The notes beneath the pieces are model-generated. The model worked only from the letters and a program-made list of their open reading frames with translations. It ran no database searches and had not been told where the DNA came from. A program made the translations under genes and the position numbers. A stretch of DNA of 64,000 nucleotides, taken from assembly GCA_945910005.1 (NCBI GenBank), contig CAMDTW010000408.1, positions 1 through 64,000 on the forward strand, written 5' to 3'. Source of the stretch: Isoperla grammatica (Eukaryota > Arthropoda > Insecta > Plecoptera > Perlodidae). Each line of letters begins with the position of its first letter. Positions within the stretch are counted from its first letter, which is position 1. This document shows positions 25,946 to 39,747 of this stretch, piece after piece.

Positions 25946-28900
25946 TGTAACTTCTATAGAAGTTATCGAAATGTGACGAAATGGACAAATTGTGCTTATT
26001 GGAGCCTGAAACGCTCTAAAACAACGATTTGTGCAATTTGGTTGAAACCCTTAGGAATCCCAGCCGTATGCAAGATTCCTCTTAAAACTGGAAGTTTGTG
26101 GTAGATAGACTAAAATTAGCCAATTTCTATATTTTATGCATATTTTAACCAAAAACGACGAAAAAACTCAATTTATGCATTTTCATTATACTCTTGAAGA
26201 ATGCAGCCTATAATTCTTATTTTTCAACGGAGGGTGTAACTTCTATAGAAGTTATCGAAATGTGACGAAATGGACAAATTGTGCTTATTGGAGCCTACAC
26301 CGCTCTAAAACAACGATTTGTCAACTTTGGTTGAAACCCTTAGGAATCCCGGCCGTATGCAAGATTCCTCTTAAAACTGGAAGTTTGTGGTAGATAGACT
26401 GAAATCAGCCAATTTCTATTTTTTATGCATATTTTAACCAAAAACGACGAAAAAACTCAATTTATGCATTTTCATTATACTCTTGAAGAATGCAACCTAT
26501 AATTCTTATTTTTCGACGGAGGGTGTAACTTCTATAGAAGTTATCGAAATGTGACGAAATGGACAAATTGTGCTTATTGGAGCCTGAAACGCTCTAAAAC
26601 AACGATTTGTCAAATTTGGTTGAAACCCTTAGGAATCCCGGCCGTATGCAAGATTCCTCTTAAAACTGGAAGTTTGTGGTAGATAGACTGAAATCAGCCA
26701 ATTTCTATTTTTTATGCATATTTTAACCAAAAACGACGAAAAAACTCAATTTATGCATTTTCATTATACTCTTGAAGAATGCAACCTATAATTCTTATTT
26801 TTCGACGGAGGGTGTAACTTCTATAGAAGTTATCGAAATGTGACGAAATGGACAAATTGTGCTTATTGGAGCCTGAAACGCTCTAAAACAACGATTTGTG
26901 CAATTTGGTTGAAACCCTTAGGAATCCCAGCCGTATGCAAGATTCCTCTTTAAACTGGAAGTTTGTGGTAGATAGACTAAAATCAGCCAATTTCTATATT
27001 TTATGCATATTTTAACCAAAAACGACGAAAAAACTCAATTTATGCATTTTCATTATACTCTTGAAGAATGCAGCCTATAATTCTTATTTTTCAACGGAGG
27101 GTGTAACTTCTGTAGAAGTTATCGAAATGTGACGAAATGGACAAATTGTGCTTATTGGAGCCTGAAACGCTCTAAAACAACGATTTGTCAACTTTGGTTG
27201 AAACCCTTAGGAATCCCGGCCGTATGCAAGATTCCTCTTAAAACTGGAAGTTTGTGGTAGATAGACTGAAATCAGCCAATTTCTATTTTTTATGCATATT
27301 TTAACCAAAAACGACGAAAAAACTCAATTTATGCATTTTCATTATACTCTTGAAGAATGCAACCTATAATTCTTATTTTTCGACGGAGGGTGTAACTTCT
27401 ATAGAAGTTATCGAAATGTGACGAAATGGACAAATTGTGCTAATTGGAGCCTGAAACGCTCTAAAACAACGATTTGTCAACTTTGGTTGAAACCCTTAGG
27501 AATCCCGGCCGTATGCAAGATTCCTCTTTAAACTGGAAGTTTGTGGTAGATAGACTGAAATCAGCCAATTTCTATTTTTTATGCATATTTTAACCAAAAA
27601 CGACGAAAAAACTCAATTTATGCATTTTCATTATACTCTTGAAGAATGCAACCTATAATTCTTATTTTTCGACGGAGGGTGTAACTTCTATAGAAGTTAT
27701 CGAAATGTGACTAAATGGACAAAATGTGGTTATTGGAGCCTGAAACGCTCTAAAACAACGATTTGTGCAATTTGGTTGAAACCCTTAGGAATCCCAGCCG
27801 TATGCAAGATTCCTCTTAAAACTGGAAGTTTGTGGTAGATAGACTAAAATCAGCCAATTCCTATATTTTATGCAAATTTTAATCAAAAACGACGAAAAAA
27901 CTCAATTTATGCATTTTCATTATACTCTTGAAGAATGCAGCCTATAATTCTTATTTTTCAACGGAGGGTGTAACTTCTATAGAAGTTATCGAAATGTGAC
28001 GAAATGGACAAATTGTGCTTATTGGTGCCTGAAACGCTCTAAAACAACGATTTGTCAACTTTGGTTGGAACACTTAGGAATCCCAGCTGTATGCAAGATT
28101 CCTCTTAAAACTCGAAGTTTGTGGTAGATAGACTGAAATCAGCCAATTTCTATACTTTATCCATATTTTAACCAAAAACGACCAAAAAACTCAATTTATG
28201 CATTTTCATAATACTCTTGAAGAATGCAAAATATAATTCTTATTTTTCAACGGAGAGTGTAACTTCTATAGAAGTTATCGAAATGTGACGAAATGGACAA
28301 ATTGTGCTTATTGGAGCCTGAAACGCTCTAAAACAACGATTTGTGCAATTTGGTTGAAACCCTTAGGAATCCCAGCCGTATGCAAGATTCCTCTTAAAAC
28401 TGGAAGTTTGTGGTAGATAGACTAAGATCAGCCAATTTCTATATTTTATGCATATTTTAACCAAAAACGACCAAAAAACTCAATTTATGCATTTTCATAA
28501 TACTCTTTCAGAATGCACACTAACATTATTATTTTTCAACGGTTGGTGTAACTTCTAAAGTAGTTATCGAAATGTGACGAAATGGACAAATTGTGCTTAT
28601 TGGAGCCTGAAACGCTCTAAAACAACGATTTGTCAACTTTGGTTGAAACCCTCAGGAATCCCAGCCGTATGCAAGATTCCTCTTAAAACTGGAAGTTTGT
28701 GGTAGATAGACTGAAATCAGCCAATTTCTATATTTTTTGCATATTTTAACCAAAAACGACGAAAAAACTCAATTTATGCATTTTCATTATACTCTTGAAG
28801 AATGCAGCCTATAATTCTTATTTTTCAACGGAGGGTGTAACTTCTATAGAAGTTATCGAAATGTGACGAAATGGACAAATTGTGCTTATTGGACCCCGAT

Positions 28901-30309
28901 ACGCTCTAAAACAACGATTTGTCAACTTTGGTTGAAACCCTTAGGAATCCCGGCCGTATGCAAGATTCCTCTTAAAACTGGAAGTTTGTGGTAGATAGAC
29001 TGAAATCAGCCAATGTCTATTTTTTATGCATATTTTAACCAAAAACGACGAAAAAACTCAATTTATGCATTTTCATTATACTCTTGAAGAATGCAACCTA
29101 TAATTCTTATTTTTCGACGGAGGGTGTAACTTCTATAGGAGTTATCGAAATGTGACGAAATGGACAAATTGTGGTTATTGGAGCCTGAAACGCTCTAAAA
29201 CAACGATTTGTGCAATTTGGTTGAAACCCTTAGGAATCCCAGCCGTATGCAAGATTCCTCTTAAAACTGGAAGTTTGTGGTAGATAGACTAAAATCAGCC
29301 AATTCCTATATTTTATGCAAATTTTAATCAAAAACGACGAAAAAACTCAATTTATGCATTTTCATTATACTCTTGAAGAATGCCGCCTATAATTCTTATT
29401 TTTCAACGGAGGGTGTAACTTCTATAGAAGTAATCGAAATGTGACGAAATGGACAAATTGTGCTTATTGGTGCCTGAAACGCTCTAAAACAACGATTTGT
29501 CAACTTTGGTTGAAACACTAAGGAATCCCAGCTGTATGCAAGATTCCTCTTAAAACTCGAAGTTTGTGGTAGATAGACTGAAATCAGCCAATTTCTATAT
29601 TTTATCCATATTTTAACCAAAAACGACCAAAAAACTCAATTTATGCATTTTCATAATACTCTTGAAGAATGCAAAATATAATTCTTATTTTTCAACGGAG
29701 AGTGTAACTTCTATAGAAGTTATCGAAATGTGACGAAATGGACAAATTGTGCTTATTGGAGCCTGAAACGCTCTAAAACAACGATTTGTGCAATTTGGTT
29801 GAAACCCTTAGGAATCCCAGCCGTATGCAAGATTCCTCTTAAAACTGGAAGTTTGTGGTAGATAGACTAAAATCAGCCAATTTCTATATTTTATGCATAT
29901 TTTAACCAAAAACGACCAAAAAACTCAATTTATGCATTTTCATAATACTCTTTCAGAATGCACACTAACATTATTATTTTTCAACGGTTGGTGTTACTTC
30001 TAAAGTAGTAATCGAAATGTGACGAAATGGACAAATTGTGCTTATTGGAGCCTGAAACGCTCTAAAACAACGATTTGTCAACTTTGGTTGAAACCCTTAG
30101 GAATCCCAGCCGTATGCAAGATTCCTCTTAAAACTGGAAGTTTGTGGTAGATAGACTGAAATCAGCCAATTTCTATATTTTATGCATATTTTAACCAAAA
30201 ACGACGAAAAAACTCAATTTATGCATTTTCATTATACTCTTGAAGAATGCAGCCTATAATTCTTATTTTTCAACGGAGGGTGTAACTTCTATAGAAGTTA
30301 TCGAAATGT

Positions 30310-33300
30310 AACGAAATGGACAAATTGTGCTTATTAGAGCCTGAAACGCTCTAAAACAACGATTTGTCAACTTTGGTTGAAACCCTTAGGAATCCCGGCC
30401 GTATGCAAGATTCCTCTTAAAACTGGAAGTTTGTGGTAGATAGACTGAAATCAGCCAATTTCTATTTTTTATGCATATTTTAACCAAAAACGACGAAAAA
30501 ACTCAATTTATGCATTTTCATTATACTCTTGAAGAATGCAACCTATAATTCTTATTTTTCGACGGAGGGTGTAACTTCTATAGAAGTTTTCGAAATGTGA
30601 CGAAATGGACAAATTGTGCTTATTGGAGCCTGAAACGCTCTAAAACAACGATTTGTCAACTTTGGTTAAAACCCTTAGGAATCCCGGCCGTATGCAAGAT
30701 TCCTCTTAAAACTGGAAGTTTGTGGTAGATAGACTGAAATCAGCCAATGTCTATTTTTGATGCACATTTTAACCAAAAACGACGAAAAAACTCAATTTAT
30801 GCATTTTCATTATACTCTTGAAGAATGCAACCTATAATTCTTATTTTTCGACGGAGGGTGTAACTTCTATAGAAGTTATCGAAATGTGACGAAATGGACA
30901 AATTGTGGTTATTGGAGCCTGAAACGCTCTAAAACAACGATTTGTGCAATTTGGTTGAAACCCTTAGGAATCCCAGCCGTATGCAAGATTCCTCTTAAAA
31001 CTGGAAGTTTGTGGTAGATAGACTGAAATCAGCCAATTTCTATTTTTTATGCATATTTTAACCAAAAACGACGAAAAAACTCAATTTATGCATTTTCATA
31101 ATACTTTTTCAGAATGCACACTAACATTATTATTTTTCAACGGAGGGTGTAACTTCTATAGAAGTTATCGAAATGTGACGAAATGGACAAATTGTGCTTA
31201 TTGGAGCCTGAAACGCTCTAAAACAACGATTTGTGCAATTTGGTTGAAACCCTTAGGAATCCCAGCCGTATGCAAGATTCCTCTTAAAACTGGAAGTTTG
31301 TGGTAGATAGACTAAAATCAGCCAATTTCTATATTTTATGCATATTTTAACCAAAAACGACGAAAAAACTCAATTTATGCATTTTCATTATACTCTTGAA
31401 GAATGCAGCCTATAATTCTTATTTTTCAACGGAGGGTGTAACTTCTATAGAAGTTATCGAAATGTGACGAAATGGACAAATTGTGCCTATTGGAGCCTGA
31501 CACGCTCTAAAACAACGATTTGTCAACTTTGGTTGAAACCCTAAGGAATCCCGGCCGTATGCAAGATTCCTCTTAAAACTGGAAGTTTGTGGTAGATAGA
31601 CTGAAATCAGCCAATTTCTGTTTTTTATGCATATTTTAACCAAAAACGACGAAAAAACTCAATTTATGCATTTTCATTATACTCTTGAAGAATGCAACCT
31701 ATAATTCTTATTTTTCGAGGGAGGGTGTAACGTCTATAGAAGTTATCGAAATGTGACGAAATGGACAAATTGTGCTTATTGGAGCCTGAAACGCTCTAAA
31801 ACAACGATTTGTCAACTTTGGTTAAAACCCTTAGGAATCCCAGCCGTATGCAAGATTCCTCTTAAAACTGGAAGTTTGTGGTAGATAGACTGAAATCAGC
31901 CAATTTCTATTTTTTATGCATATTTTAACCAAAAACGACGAAAAAACTCAATTTATGCATTTTCATTATACTCTTGAAGAATGCAGCCTATAATTCTTAT
32001 TTTTCAACGGAGGGTGTAACTTCTATAGAAGTTATCGAAATGTGACGAAATGGACCAATTGTGCTTATTGGAGCCTGAAACTCTCTAAAACAACGATTTG
32101 TTAACTTTGGTTGAAACCCTTAGGAATCCCAGCCGTATGCAAGATTCCTCTTAAAACTGGAAGTTTGTGGTAGATAGACTGAAATCAGCCAATTTCTATT
32201 TTTATGCATATTTTAACCAAAAACGACGAAAAAACTCAATTTATGCATTTTCATTATACTCTTGAAGAATGCAACCTATAATTCTTATTTTTCGACGGAG
32301 GGTGTAACTTCTATAGAAGTTATCGAAATGTGACGAAATGGACAAATTGTGCTTATTGGAGCCTAGAACGCTCTAAAACAACGATTTGTCAACTTTGGTT
32401 GAAACCCTTAGGAATCCCGGCTGTATGCAAGATTCCTCTTAAAATTGGAAGTTTGTGGTAGATAGACTGAAATCAGCCAATTTCTATTTTTTATGCATAT
32501 TTTAACCAAAAACGACGAAAAAACTCAATTTATGCATTTTCATTATACTCTTGAAGAATGCAACCTATAATTCTTATTTTTCGACGGAGGGTGTAACTTC
32601 TATAGAAGTTATCGAAATGTGACGAAATGGACAAATTGTGCTTTTTGGAGCCTGAAACGCTCTAAAACAACGATTTGTGCAATTTGGTTGAAACCCTTAG
32701 GAATCCCAGCCGTATGCAAGATTCCTCTTAAAACTGGAAGTTTGTGGTAGATAGACTAAAATCAGCCAATTTCTATATTTTATGCATATTTAAACCAAAA
32801 ACGACGAAAAAACTCAATTTATGCATTTTCATTATACTCTTGAAGAATGCAGCCTATAATTATTATTTTTCAACGGAGGGTGTAACTTCTATAGAAGTTA
32901 TCGAAATGTGACGAAATGGACAAATTGTGCTTATTGGAGCCTGAAACGCTCTAAAACAACGATTTGTGCAATTTGGTTGAAACCCTTAGGAATCCCAGCC
33001 GTATGCAAGATTCCTCTTAAAACTGGAAGTTTGTGGTAGAGAGACTAAAATCAGCCAATTCCTATATTTTATGCAAATTTTAATCAAAAACGACGAAAAA
33101 ACTCAATTTATGCATTTTCATTATACTCTTGAAGAATGCAGCCTATAGTTCTTATTTTTCAACGGAGGGTGTAACTTCTATAGAAGTTATCGAAATGTGA
33201 CGAAATGGACAAATTGTGCTTATTGGTGCCTGAATCGCTCTAAAACAACGATTTGTCAACTTTGGTTGAAACCCTTAGGAATCCCAGCCGTATGCAAGAT

Positions 33301-36300
33301 TCCTCTTAAAACTGGAAGTTTGTGGTAGATAGACTAAAATCAGCCAATTTCTATATTTTATGCATATTTTAACCAAAAACGACGAAAAAACTCAATTTAT
33401 GCATTTTCATTATACTCTTGAAGAATGCAGCCTATAATTCTTATTTTTCAACGGAGGGTGTAACTTCTATAGAAGTTATCGAAATGTGACAAAATGGACA
33501 AATTGTGCTTATTGGAGCCTGATACGCTCTAAAACAACGATTTGTCAACTTTGGTTGAAACCCTTAGGAATCCCGGCCGTATGCAAGATTCCTCTTAAAA
33601 CTGGAAGTTTGTGGTAGATAGACTGAAATCAGCCAATTTCTATTTTTTATGCATATTTTAACCAAAAACGACGAAAAAAATCAATTTATGCATTTTCATT
33701 ATACTCTTGAAGAATGCAACCTATAACACTTATTTTTCGACGGGTTGTGTAACTTCTATAGAAGTTATCGAAATGTGACGAAATGGACAAATTGTGCTTA
33801 TTGGAGCCTGAAACGCTCTAAAACAACGATTTGTCAACTTTGGTTGAAACCCTTAGGAATCCCGGCCGTATGCAAGATTCCTCTTAAAACTGGAAGTTTG
33901 TGGTAGATAGACTGAAATCAGCCAATTTCTATTTTTTATGCATATTTTAACCAAAAACGACGAAAAAACTCAATTTATGCATTTTCATTATACTCTTGAA
34001 GAATGCAACCTATAATTCTTATTTTTCGACGGAGGGTGTAACTTCTATAGAAGTTATCGAAATGTGACAAAATGGACAAATTGTGCTTATTGGAGCCTGA
34101 AACGCTCTAAAACAACGATTTGTCAACTTTGGTTGAAACCCTTAGGAATCCCGGCCGTATGCAAGATTCCTCTTAAAACTGGAAGTTGTGGTAGATAGAC
34201 TGAAATCAGCCAATTTCTATTTTTTATGCATATTTTAACCAAAAACGACGAAAAAACTCAATTTATGCATTTTCATTATACTCTTGAAGAATGCAACCTA
34301 TAATTCTTATTTTTCGACGGAGGGTGTAACTTCTATAGAAGTTATCGAAATGTGACGAAATGGACAAATTGTGCTTATTGGAGCCTGAAACGCTCTAAAA
34401 CAACGATTTGTCAACTTTGGTTGAAACCCTTAGGAATCCCGGCCGTATGCAAGATTCCTCTTAAAACTGGAAGTTTGTGGTAGATAGACTGAAATCAGCC
34501 AATGTCTATTTTTGATGCATATTTTAACCAAAAACGACGAAAAAACTCAATTTATGCATTTTCATTATACTCTTGAAGAATGCAACCTATAATTCTTATT
34601 TTTCGACGGAGGGTGTAACTTCTATAGAAGTTATCGAAATGTGACGAAATGGACAAATTGTGGTTATTGGAGCCTGAAACGCTCTAAAACAACGATTTGT
34701 GCAATTTGGTTGAAACCCTTAGGAATCCCAGCCGTATGCAAGATTCCTCTTAAAACTGGAAGTTTGTGGTAGATAGACTAAAATCAGCCAATTCCTATAT
34801 TTTATGCAAATTTTTATCAAAAACGACGAAAAAACTCAATTTATGCATTTTCATTATACTCTTGAAGAATGCAGCCTATAATTCTTATTTTTCAACGGAG
34901 GGTGTAACTTCTATAGAAGTTATCGAAATGTGACGAAATGGACAAATTGTGCTTATTGGTGCCTGAAACGCTCTAAAACAACGATTTGTCAACTTTGGTT
35001 GAAACACTTAGGAATCCCAGCTGTATGCAAGATTCCTCTTAAAACTCGAAGTTTGTGGTAGATAGACTGAAATCAGCCAATTTCTATATTTTATCCATAT
35101 TTTAACCAAAAACGACCAAAAAACTCAATTTATGCATTTTCATAATACTCTTGAAGAATGCAAAATATAATTCTTATTTTTCGACGGAGGGTGTAACTTC
35201 TATAGAAGTTATCGAAATGTGACGAAATGGACAAATTGTGCTTATTGGAGCCTGAAACGCTCTGAAACAACGATTTGTGCAATTTGGTTGAAACCCTTAG
35301 GAATCCCAGCCGTATGCAAGATTCCTCTTAAAACTGGAAGTTTGTGGTAGATAGACTAAAATCAGCCAATTTCTATATTTTATGCATATTTTAACCAAAA
35401 ACGACGAAAAAACTCAATTTTTGCATTTTCATTATACTCTTGAAGAATGCAGCCTATAATTCTTATTTTTCAACGGAGGGTGTAACTTCTATAGAAGTTA
35501 TCGAAATGTGAAAAAATGGACAAATTGTGCTTATTGGAGCCTGATACGCTCTAAAACAACGATTTGTCAACTTTGGTTGAAATTCTTAGGAATCCCGGCC
35601 GTATGCAAGATTCCTCTTAAAACTGGAAGTTTGTGGTAGATAGACTGAAATCAGCCAATTTCTATTTTTTATGCATATTTTAACCAAAAACGACGAAAAA
35701 AATCAATTTATGCATTTTCATTATACTCTTGAAGAATGCAACCTATAATTCTTATTTTTCGACGGAGGGTGTAACTTCTATAGAAGTTATCGAAATGTGA
35801 CGAAATGGACAAATTGTGCTTATTGGAGCCTGAAACGCTCTAAAACAACGATTTGTGCAATTTGGTTGAAACCCTTAGGAATCCCAGCCGTATGCAAGAT
35901 TCCTCTTAAAACTGGAAGTTTGTGGTAGATTGACTAAAATCAGCCAATTTCTATATTTTATGCATATTTTAACCAAAAACGACGAAAAAACTCAATTTAT
36001 GCATTTTCATTATACTCATGATGAATGCAGCCTATAATTCTTATTTTTCAACGGAGGGTGTAACTTCTATAGAAGTTTTTGAAATGTGACGAAATGGACA
36101 AATTGTGCTTATTGGAGCCTGAAACGCTCTAAAACAACGATTTGTCAACTTTGGTTGAAACCCTTAGGAATCCCGGCCGTATGCAAGATTCCTCTTAAAA
36201 CTGGAAGTTTGTGGTAGATAGACTGAAATCAGCCAATTTCTATTTTTTATGCATATTTTAACCAAAAACGACGAAAAAACTCAATTTATGCATTTTCATT

Positions 36301-36780
36301 ATACTCTTGAAGAATGCAACCTATAATTCTTATTTTTCGACGGAGGGTGTAACTTCTATAGAAGTTATCGAAATGTGACAAAATGGACAAATTGTGCTTA
36401 TTGGAGCCTAAAACGCTCTAAAACAACGATTTGTCAACTTTGGTGGAAACCCTTAGGAATCCCGGCCGTATGCAAGATTCCTCTTAAAACTGGAAGTTTG
36501 TGGTAGATAGACTGAAATCAGCCAATTTCTATTTTTTATGCATATTTTAACCAAAAACGACGAAAAAACTCAATTTATGCATTTTCATTATACTCTTTAA
36601 GAATGCAACCTATAATTCTTATTTTTCGACGGAGGGTGTAACCAAATTGTGCTTATTGGAGCCTGAAACGCTCTAAAACAACGATTTGTCAACTTTGGTT
36701 GAAACCCTTAGGTATCCCGGCCGTATGCAAGATTCCTCTTAAAACTGGAAGTTTGTGGTAGATAGACTGAAATCAGCCAA
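30310..36780 (+). repeat. HOR unit IV, partial, two monomers shorter in core
   Basis: Matches unit III at offset 11,524 up to about 32700, then at 10,945-10,946, so 578 bp (two monomers) of the core equivalent to about 21240-21820 is absent. Private changes include CTGTTTTTTATG near 31619, AACGTCTATAG near 31730, a 1-bp loss near 32203 and CGGGTTGTGTAAC near 33741. After the 34-bp-deleted monomer at 36637 it reads TTTCTATTTTTTATGC where unit III reads TTTCCATTTTTAATGC, and continues into the 10-mer HOR. Confidence 0.83.
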
Positions 36781-36891
36781 TTTCTATTTTTTATGCATAT
36801 TTTAACCAAAAACGACGAAAAAACTCAATTTATGCATTTTCATTATACTCTTGAAGAATGCAACCTATAATTCTTATTTTTCGACGGAGGG
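36637..36891 (+). repeat. 255-bp monomer with 34-bp deletion, unit IV / 10-mer HOR
   Basis: Identical deletion junction to 25691 (TGTAACCAAATTG) and the same length of 255 bp, so it descends from one event. It marks the point where unit IV changes to the 10-mer HOR. Confidence 0.92.
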
Positions 36892-39492
36892 TGTAACTTC
36901 TATAGAAGTTATCGAAATGTGACGAAATGGACAAATTGTGCTTTTTGGAGCCTGAAACGCTCTTTAACAACGATTTGTGCAATTTGGTTGAAACCCTTAG
37001 GAATCCCAGCCGTATGCAAGATTCCTCTTAAAACTGGAAGTTTGTGGTAGATAGACTAAAATCAGCCAATTTCTTTATTTATTGCAAATTTTAACCAAAA
37101 ACGACGAAAAAACTCAATTTATGCATTTTCATTATACTCTTGAAGAATGCAGCCTATAATTCTTATTTTTCAACGGAGGGTGTAACTTCTATAGAAGTTA
37201 TCGAAATGTGACGAAATGGACAAATTGTGCTTATTGGAGCCTGAAACGCTCTAAAACAACGATTTGTCAACTTTGGTTGAAACCCTTAGGAATCCCGGCC
37301 GTATGCAAGATTCCTCTTAAAACTGGAAGTTTGTGGTAGATAGACTAAAATCAGCCAATTTCTATATTTTATGCATATTTTAACCAAAAACGATGAAAAA
37401 ACTCAATTTATGCATTTTCATAATACTCTTGAAGAATGCAACCTATAATTCTTATTTTTCGACGGAGGGTGTAACTTCTATAGAAGTTATCGAAATGTGA
37501 CGAAATGGACAAAATGTGCTTATTGGAGCCTGAAACGCTCTAAATTAACGATTTGTGCAATTTGGTTGAAACCCTTAGGAATCCCGGCCGTATGCAAGAT
37601 TCCTCTTAAAACTGGAAGTTTGTGGTAGATGGACTGAAATCAGCCAATTTCTATTTTTTATGCATATTTTAACCAAAAACGACGAAAAAACTCAATTTAT
37701 GCATTTTCATTATACTCTTGAAGAATGCAACCTATAATTCTTATTTTTCGACGGAGGGTGTAACTTCTATAGAAGTTATCGAAATGTGACGAAATGGACA
37801 AATTGTGCTTATTGGAGCCTGAAACGCTCTAAAACAACGATTTGTCAACTTTGGTTGCAACCCTTAGGAATCCCGGCCGTATGCAAGATTCCTCTTAAAA
37901 CTGGAAGTTTGTGGTAGATAGACTGAAATCAGCCAATTTCTATTTTTTATGCATATTTTAACCAAAATCGACGAAAAAACTCAATTTATGCATTTTCATT
38001 ATACTCTTGAAGAATGCAACCTATAATTCTTATTTTTCGACGGAGGGTGTAACTTCTATAGAAGTTATCGAAATGTGACGAAATGGACAAATTGTGTTAA
38101 TTGGAGCCTGAAACGGTCTAAAACAACGATTTGTGCAATTTGGTTGAAACCCTTAGGAATCCCAGCCGTTTTCAAGATTCCTCTTAAAACTGGAAGTTTG
38201 TGGTAGATAGACTAAAATCAGCCAATTTCTATATTTTATGCATATTTTTACCAAAAACGACGAAAAAACTCAATTTATGCATTTTCATTATACTCTTGAA
38301 GAATGCAGCCTATAATTCTTATTTTTCAACGGAGGGTTCACCTTCTATAGAAGTTATCGAAATGTGACGAAATGGACAAATTGTGCTTATTGGAGCCTGA
38401 AACGCTCTAAAACAACGATTTGTCAACTTTGGTTGAAACCCTTAGGAATCCCGGCCGTATGCAAGATTCCTCTTAAAACTGGAAGTTTGTGGTAGATAGA
38501 CTGAAATCAGCCAATTTCTATTTTTTATGCATATTTTAACCAAAAACGACGAAAAAACTCAATTTATGCATTTTCATTATACTCTTGAAGAATGCAACCT
38601 ATAATTCTTATTTTTCGACGGAGGGTGTAACTTGTATAGAAGTTATCGAAATGTGACGAAATGGACAAATTTTGCTTATTGGAGCCTGAAACGCTCTAAA
38701 ACAACGATTTGTTAACTTTGGTTGAAACCCTTAGGAATCCCGGCCGTATGCAAGATTCCTCTTAAAACTGGAAGTTTGTGGTAGATAGACTGAAATCAGC
38801 CAATTTCTATTTTTTATGCATATTTTAACCAAAAACGACGAAAAAACCCAATTTATGCATTTTCATTATACTCTTGAAGAATGCAGCCTATAATTCTTAT
38901 TTTTCAACGGAGGGTGTAACTTCTATAGAAGTTATCGAAATGTGACGAAATGGACAATTTGTGCTTATTGGAGCCTGAAACGCTCTGAAACAACGATTTG
39001 TCAACTTTGGTTGAAACCCTTAGGAATCCCGGCCGTATGCAAGATTCCTCTTAAAACTGGAAGTTTGTGGTAGATAGACTTAAATCAGCCAATTTCTATA
39101 TTTTATGCATATTTTAACCAAAAACGACCAAAAAACTCAATTTATGCATTTTCATAATACTCTTTCAGAATGCACACTAACATTATTATTTTTCAACGGT
39201 TGGTGTAACTTCTAAAGTAGTTATCGAAATGTGACGAAATGGACAAATTGTGCTTATTGGAGCCTGAAACGCTCTAAAACAACGATTTGTCAACTTTGGT
39301 TGAAACCCTTAGGAATCCCAGCCGTATGCAAGATTCCTCTTAAAACTGGAAGTTTGTGGTAGATAGACTGAAATCAGCCAATTTCTATTTTTTATGCATA
39401 TTTTAACCAAAAACGACGAAAAAACTCAATTTATGCATTTTCATTATACTCTTGAAGAATGCAACCTATAATTCTTATTTTTCGACGGAGGG
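36637..39492 (+). repeat. 10-monomer HOR, copy 1 (2,856 bp)
   Basis: Defined by the 34-bp-deleted monomer at each end. The rare GGGTTCACCTTC variant at 38336 recurs at 41192, also 2,856 away. Other marks are TGGTAGATGGACTG near 37625, CCAAAATCGACG near 37965 and AACTTGTATAG near 38632. A C segment ends at 39197. No gene. Confidence 0.88.
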
Positions 39493-39747
39493 TGTAACCA
39501 AATTGTGCTTATTGGAGCCTGAAACGCTCTAAAACAACGATTTGTCAACTTTGGTTGAAACCCTTAGGTATCCCGGCCGTATGCAAGATTCCTCTTAAAA
39601 CTGGAAGTTTGTGGTAGATAGACTGAAATCAGCCAATTTCTATTTTTTATGCATATTTTAACCAAAAACGACGAAAAAACTCAATTTATGCATTTTCATT
39701 ATACTCTTGAAGAATGCAACCTATAATTCTTATTTTTCGACGGAGGG
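39493..39747 (+). repeat. 255-bp monomer with 34-bp deletion, second 10-mer copy
   Basis: Same junction and length as at 25691 and 36637. It lies 2,856 bp after the previous copy, which equals 10 x 289 minus 34 and defines the 10-mer HOR. Confidence 0.92.

Larger units (their letters stand above)
18786..30309 (+). repeat. HOR unit III (40 monomers, 11,524 bp)
   Basis: Length is 40 x 289 minus 36: one monomer has a 34-bp deletion (25691) and two have 1-bp deletions (near 22290 and 23241). 18786-21018 equals the window start. 21019-25838 is a core not seen in units I or II, marked by GACAAAATGG, GCCTGATACGC and CATGATGAATGC. 25838-30309 is the shared tail, entered at the same TTTCCATTTTTAATGC point as in unit I, but with three monomers of the mini-repeat missing. 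Confidence 0.87.
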
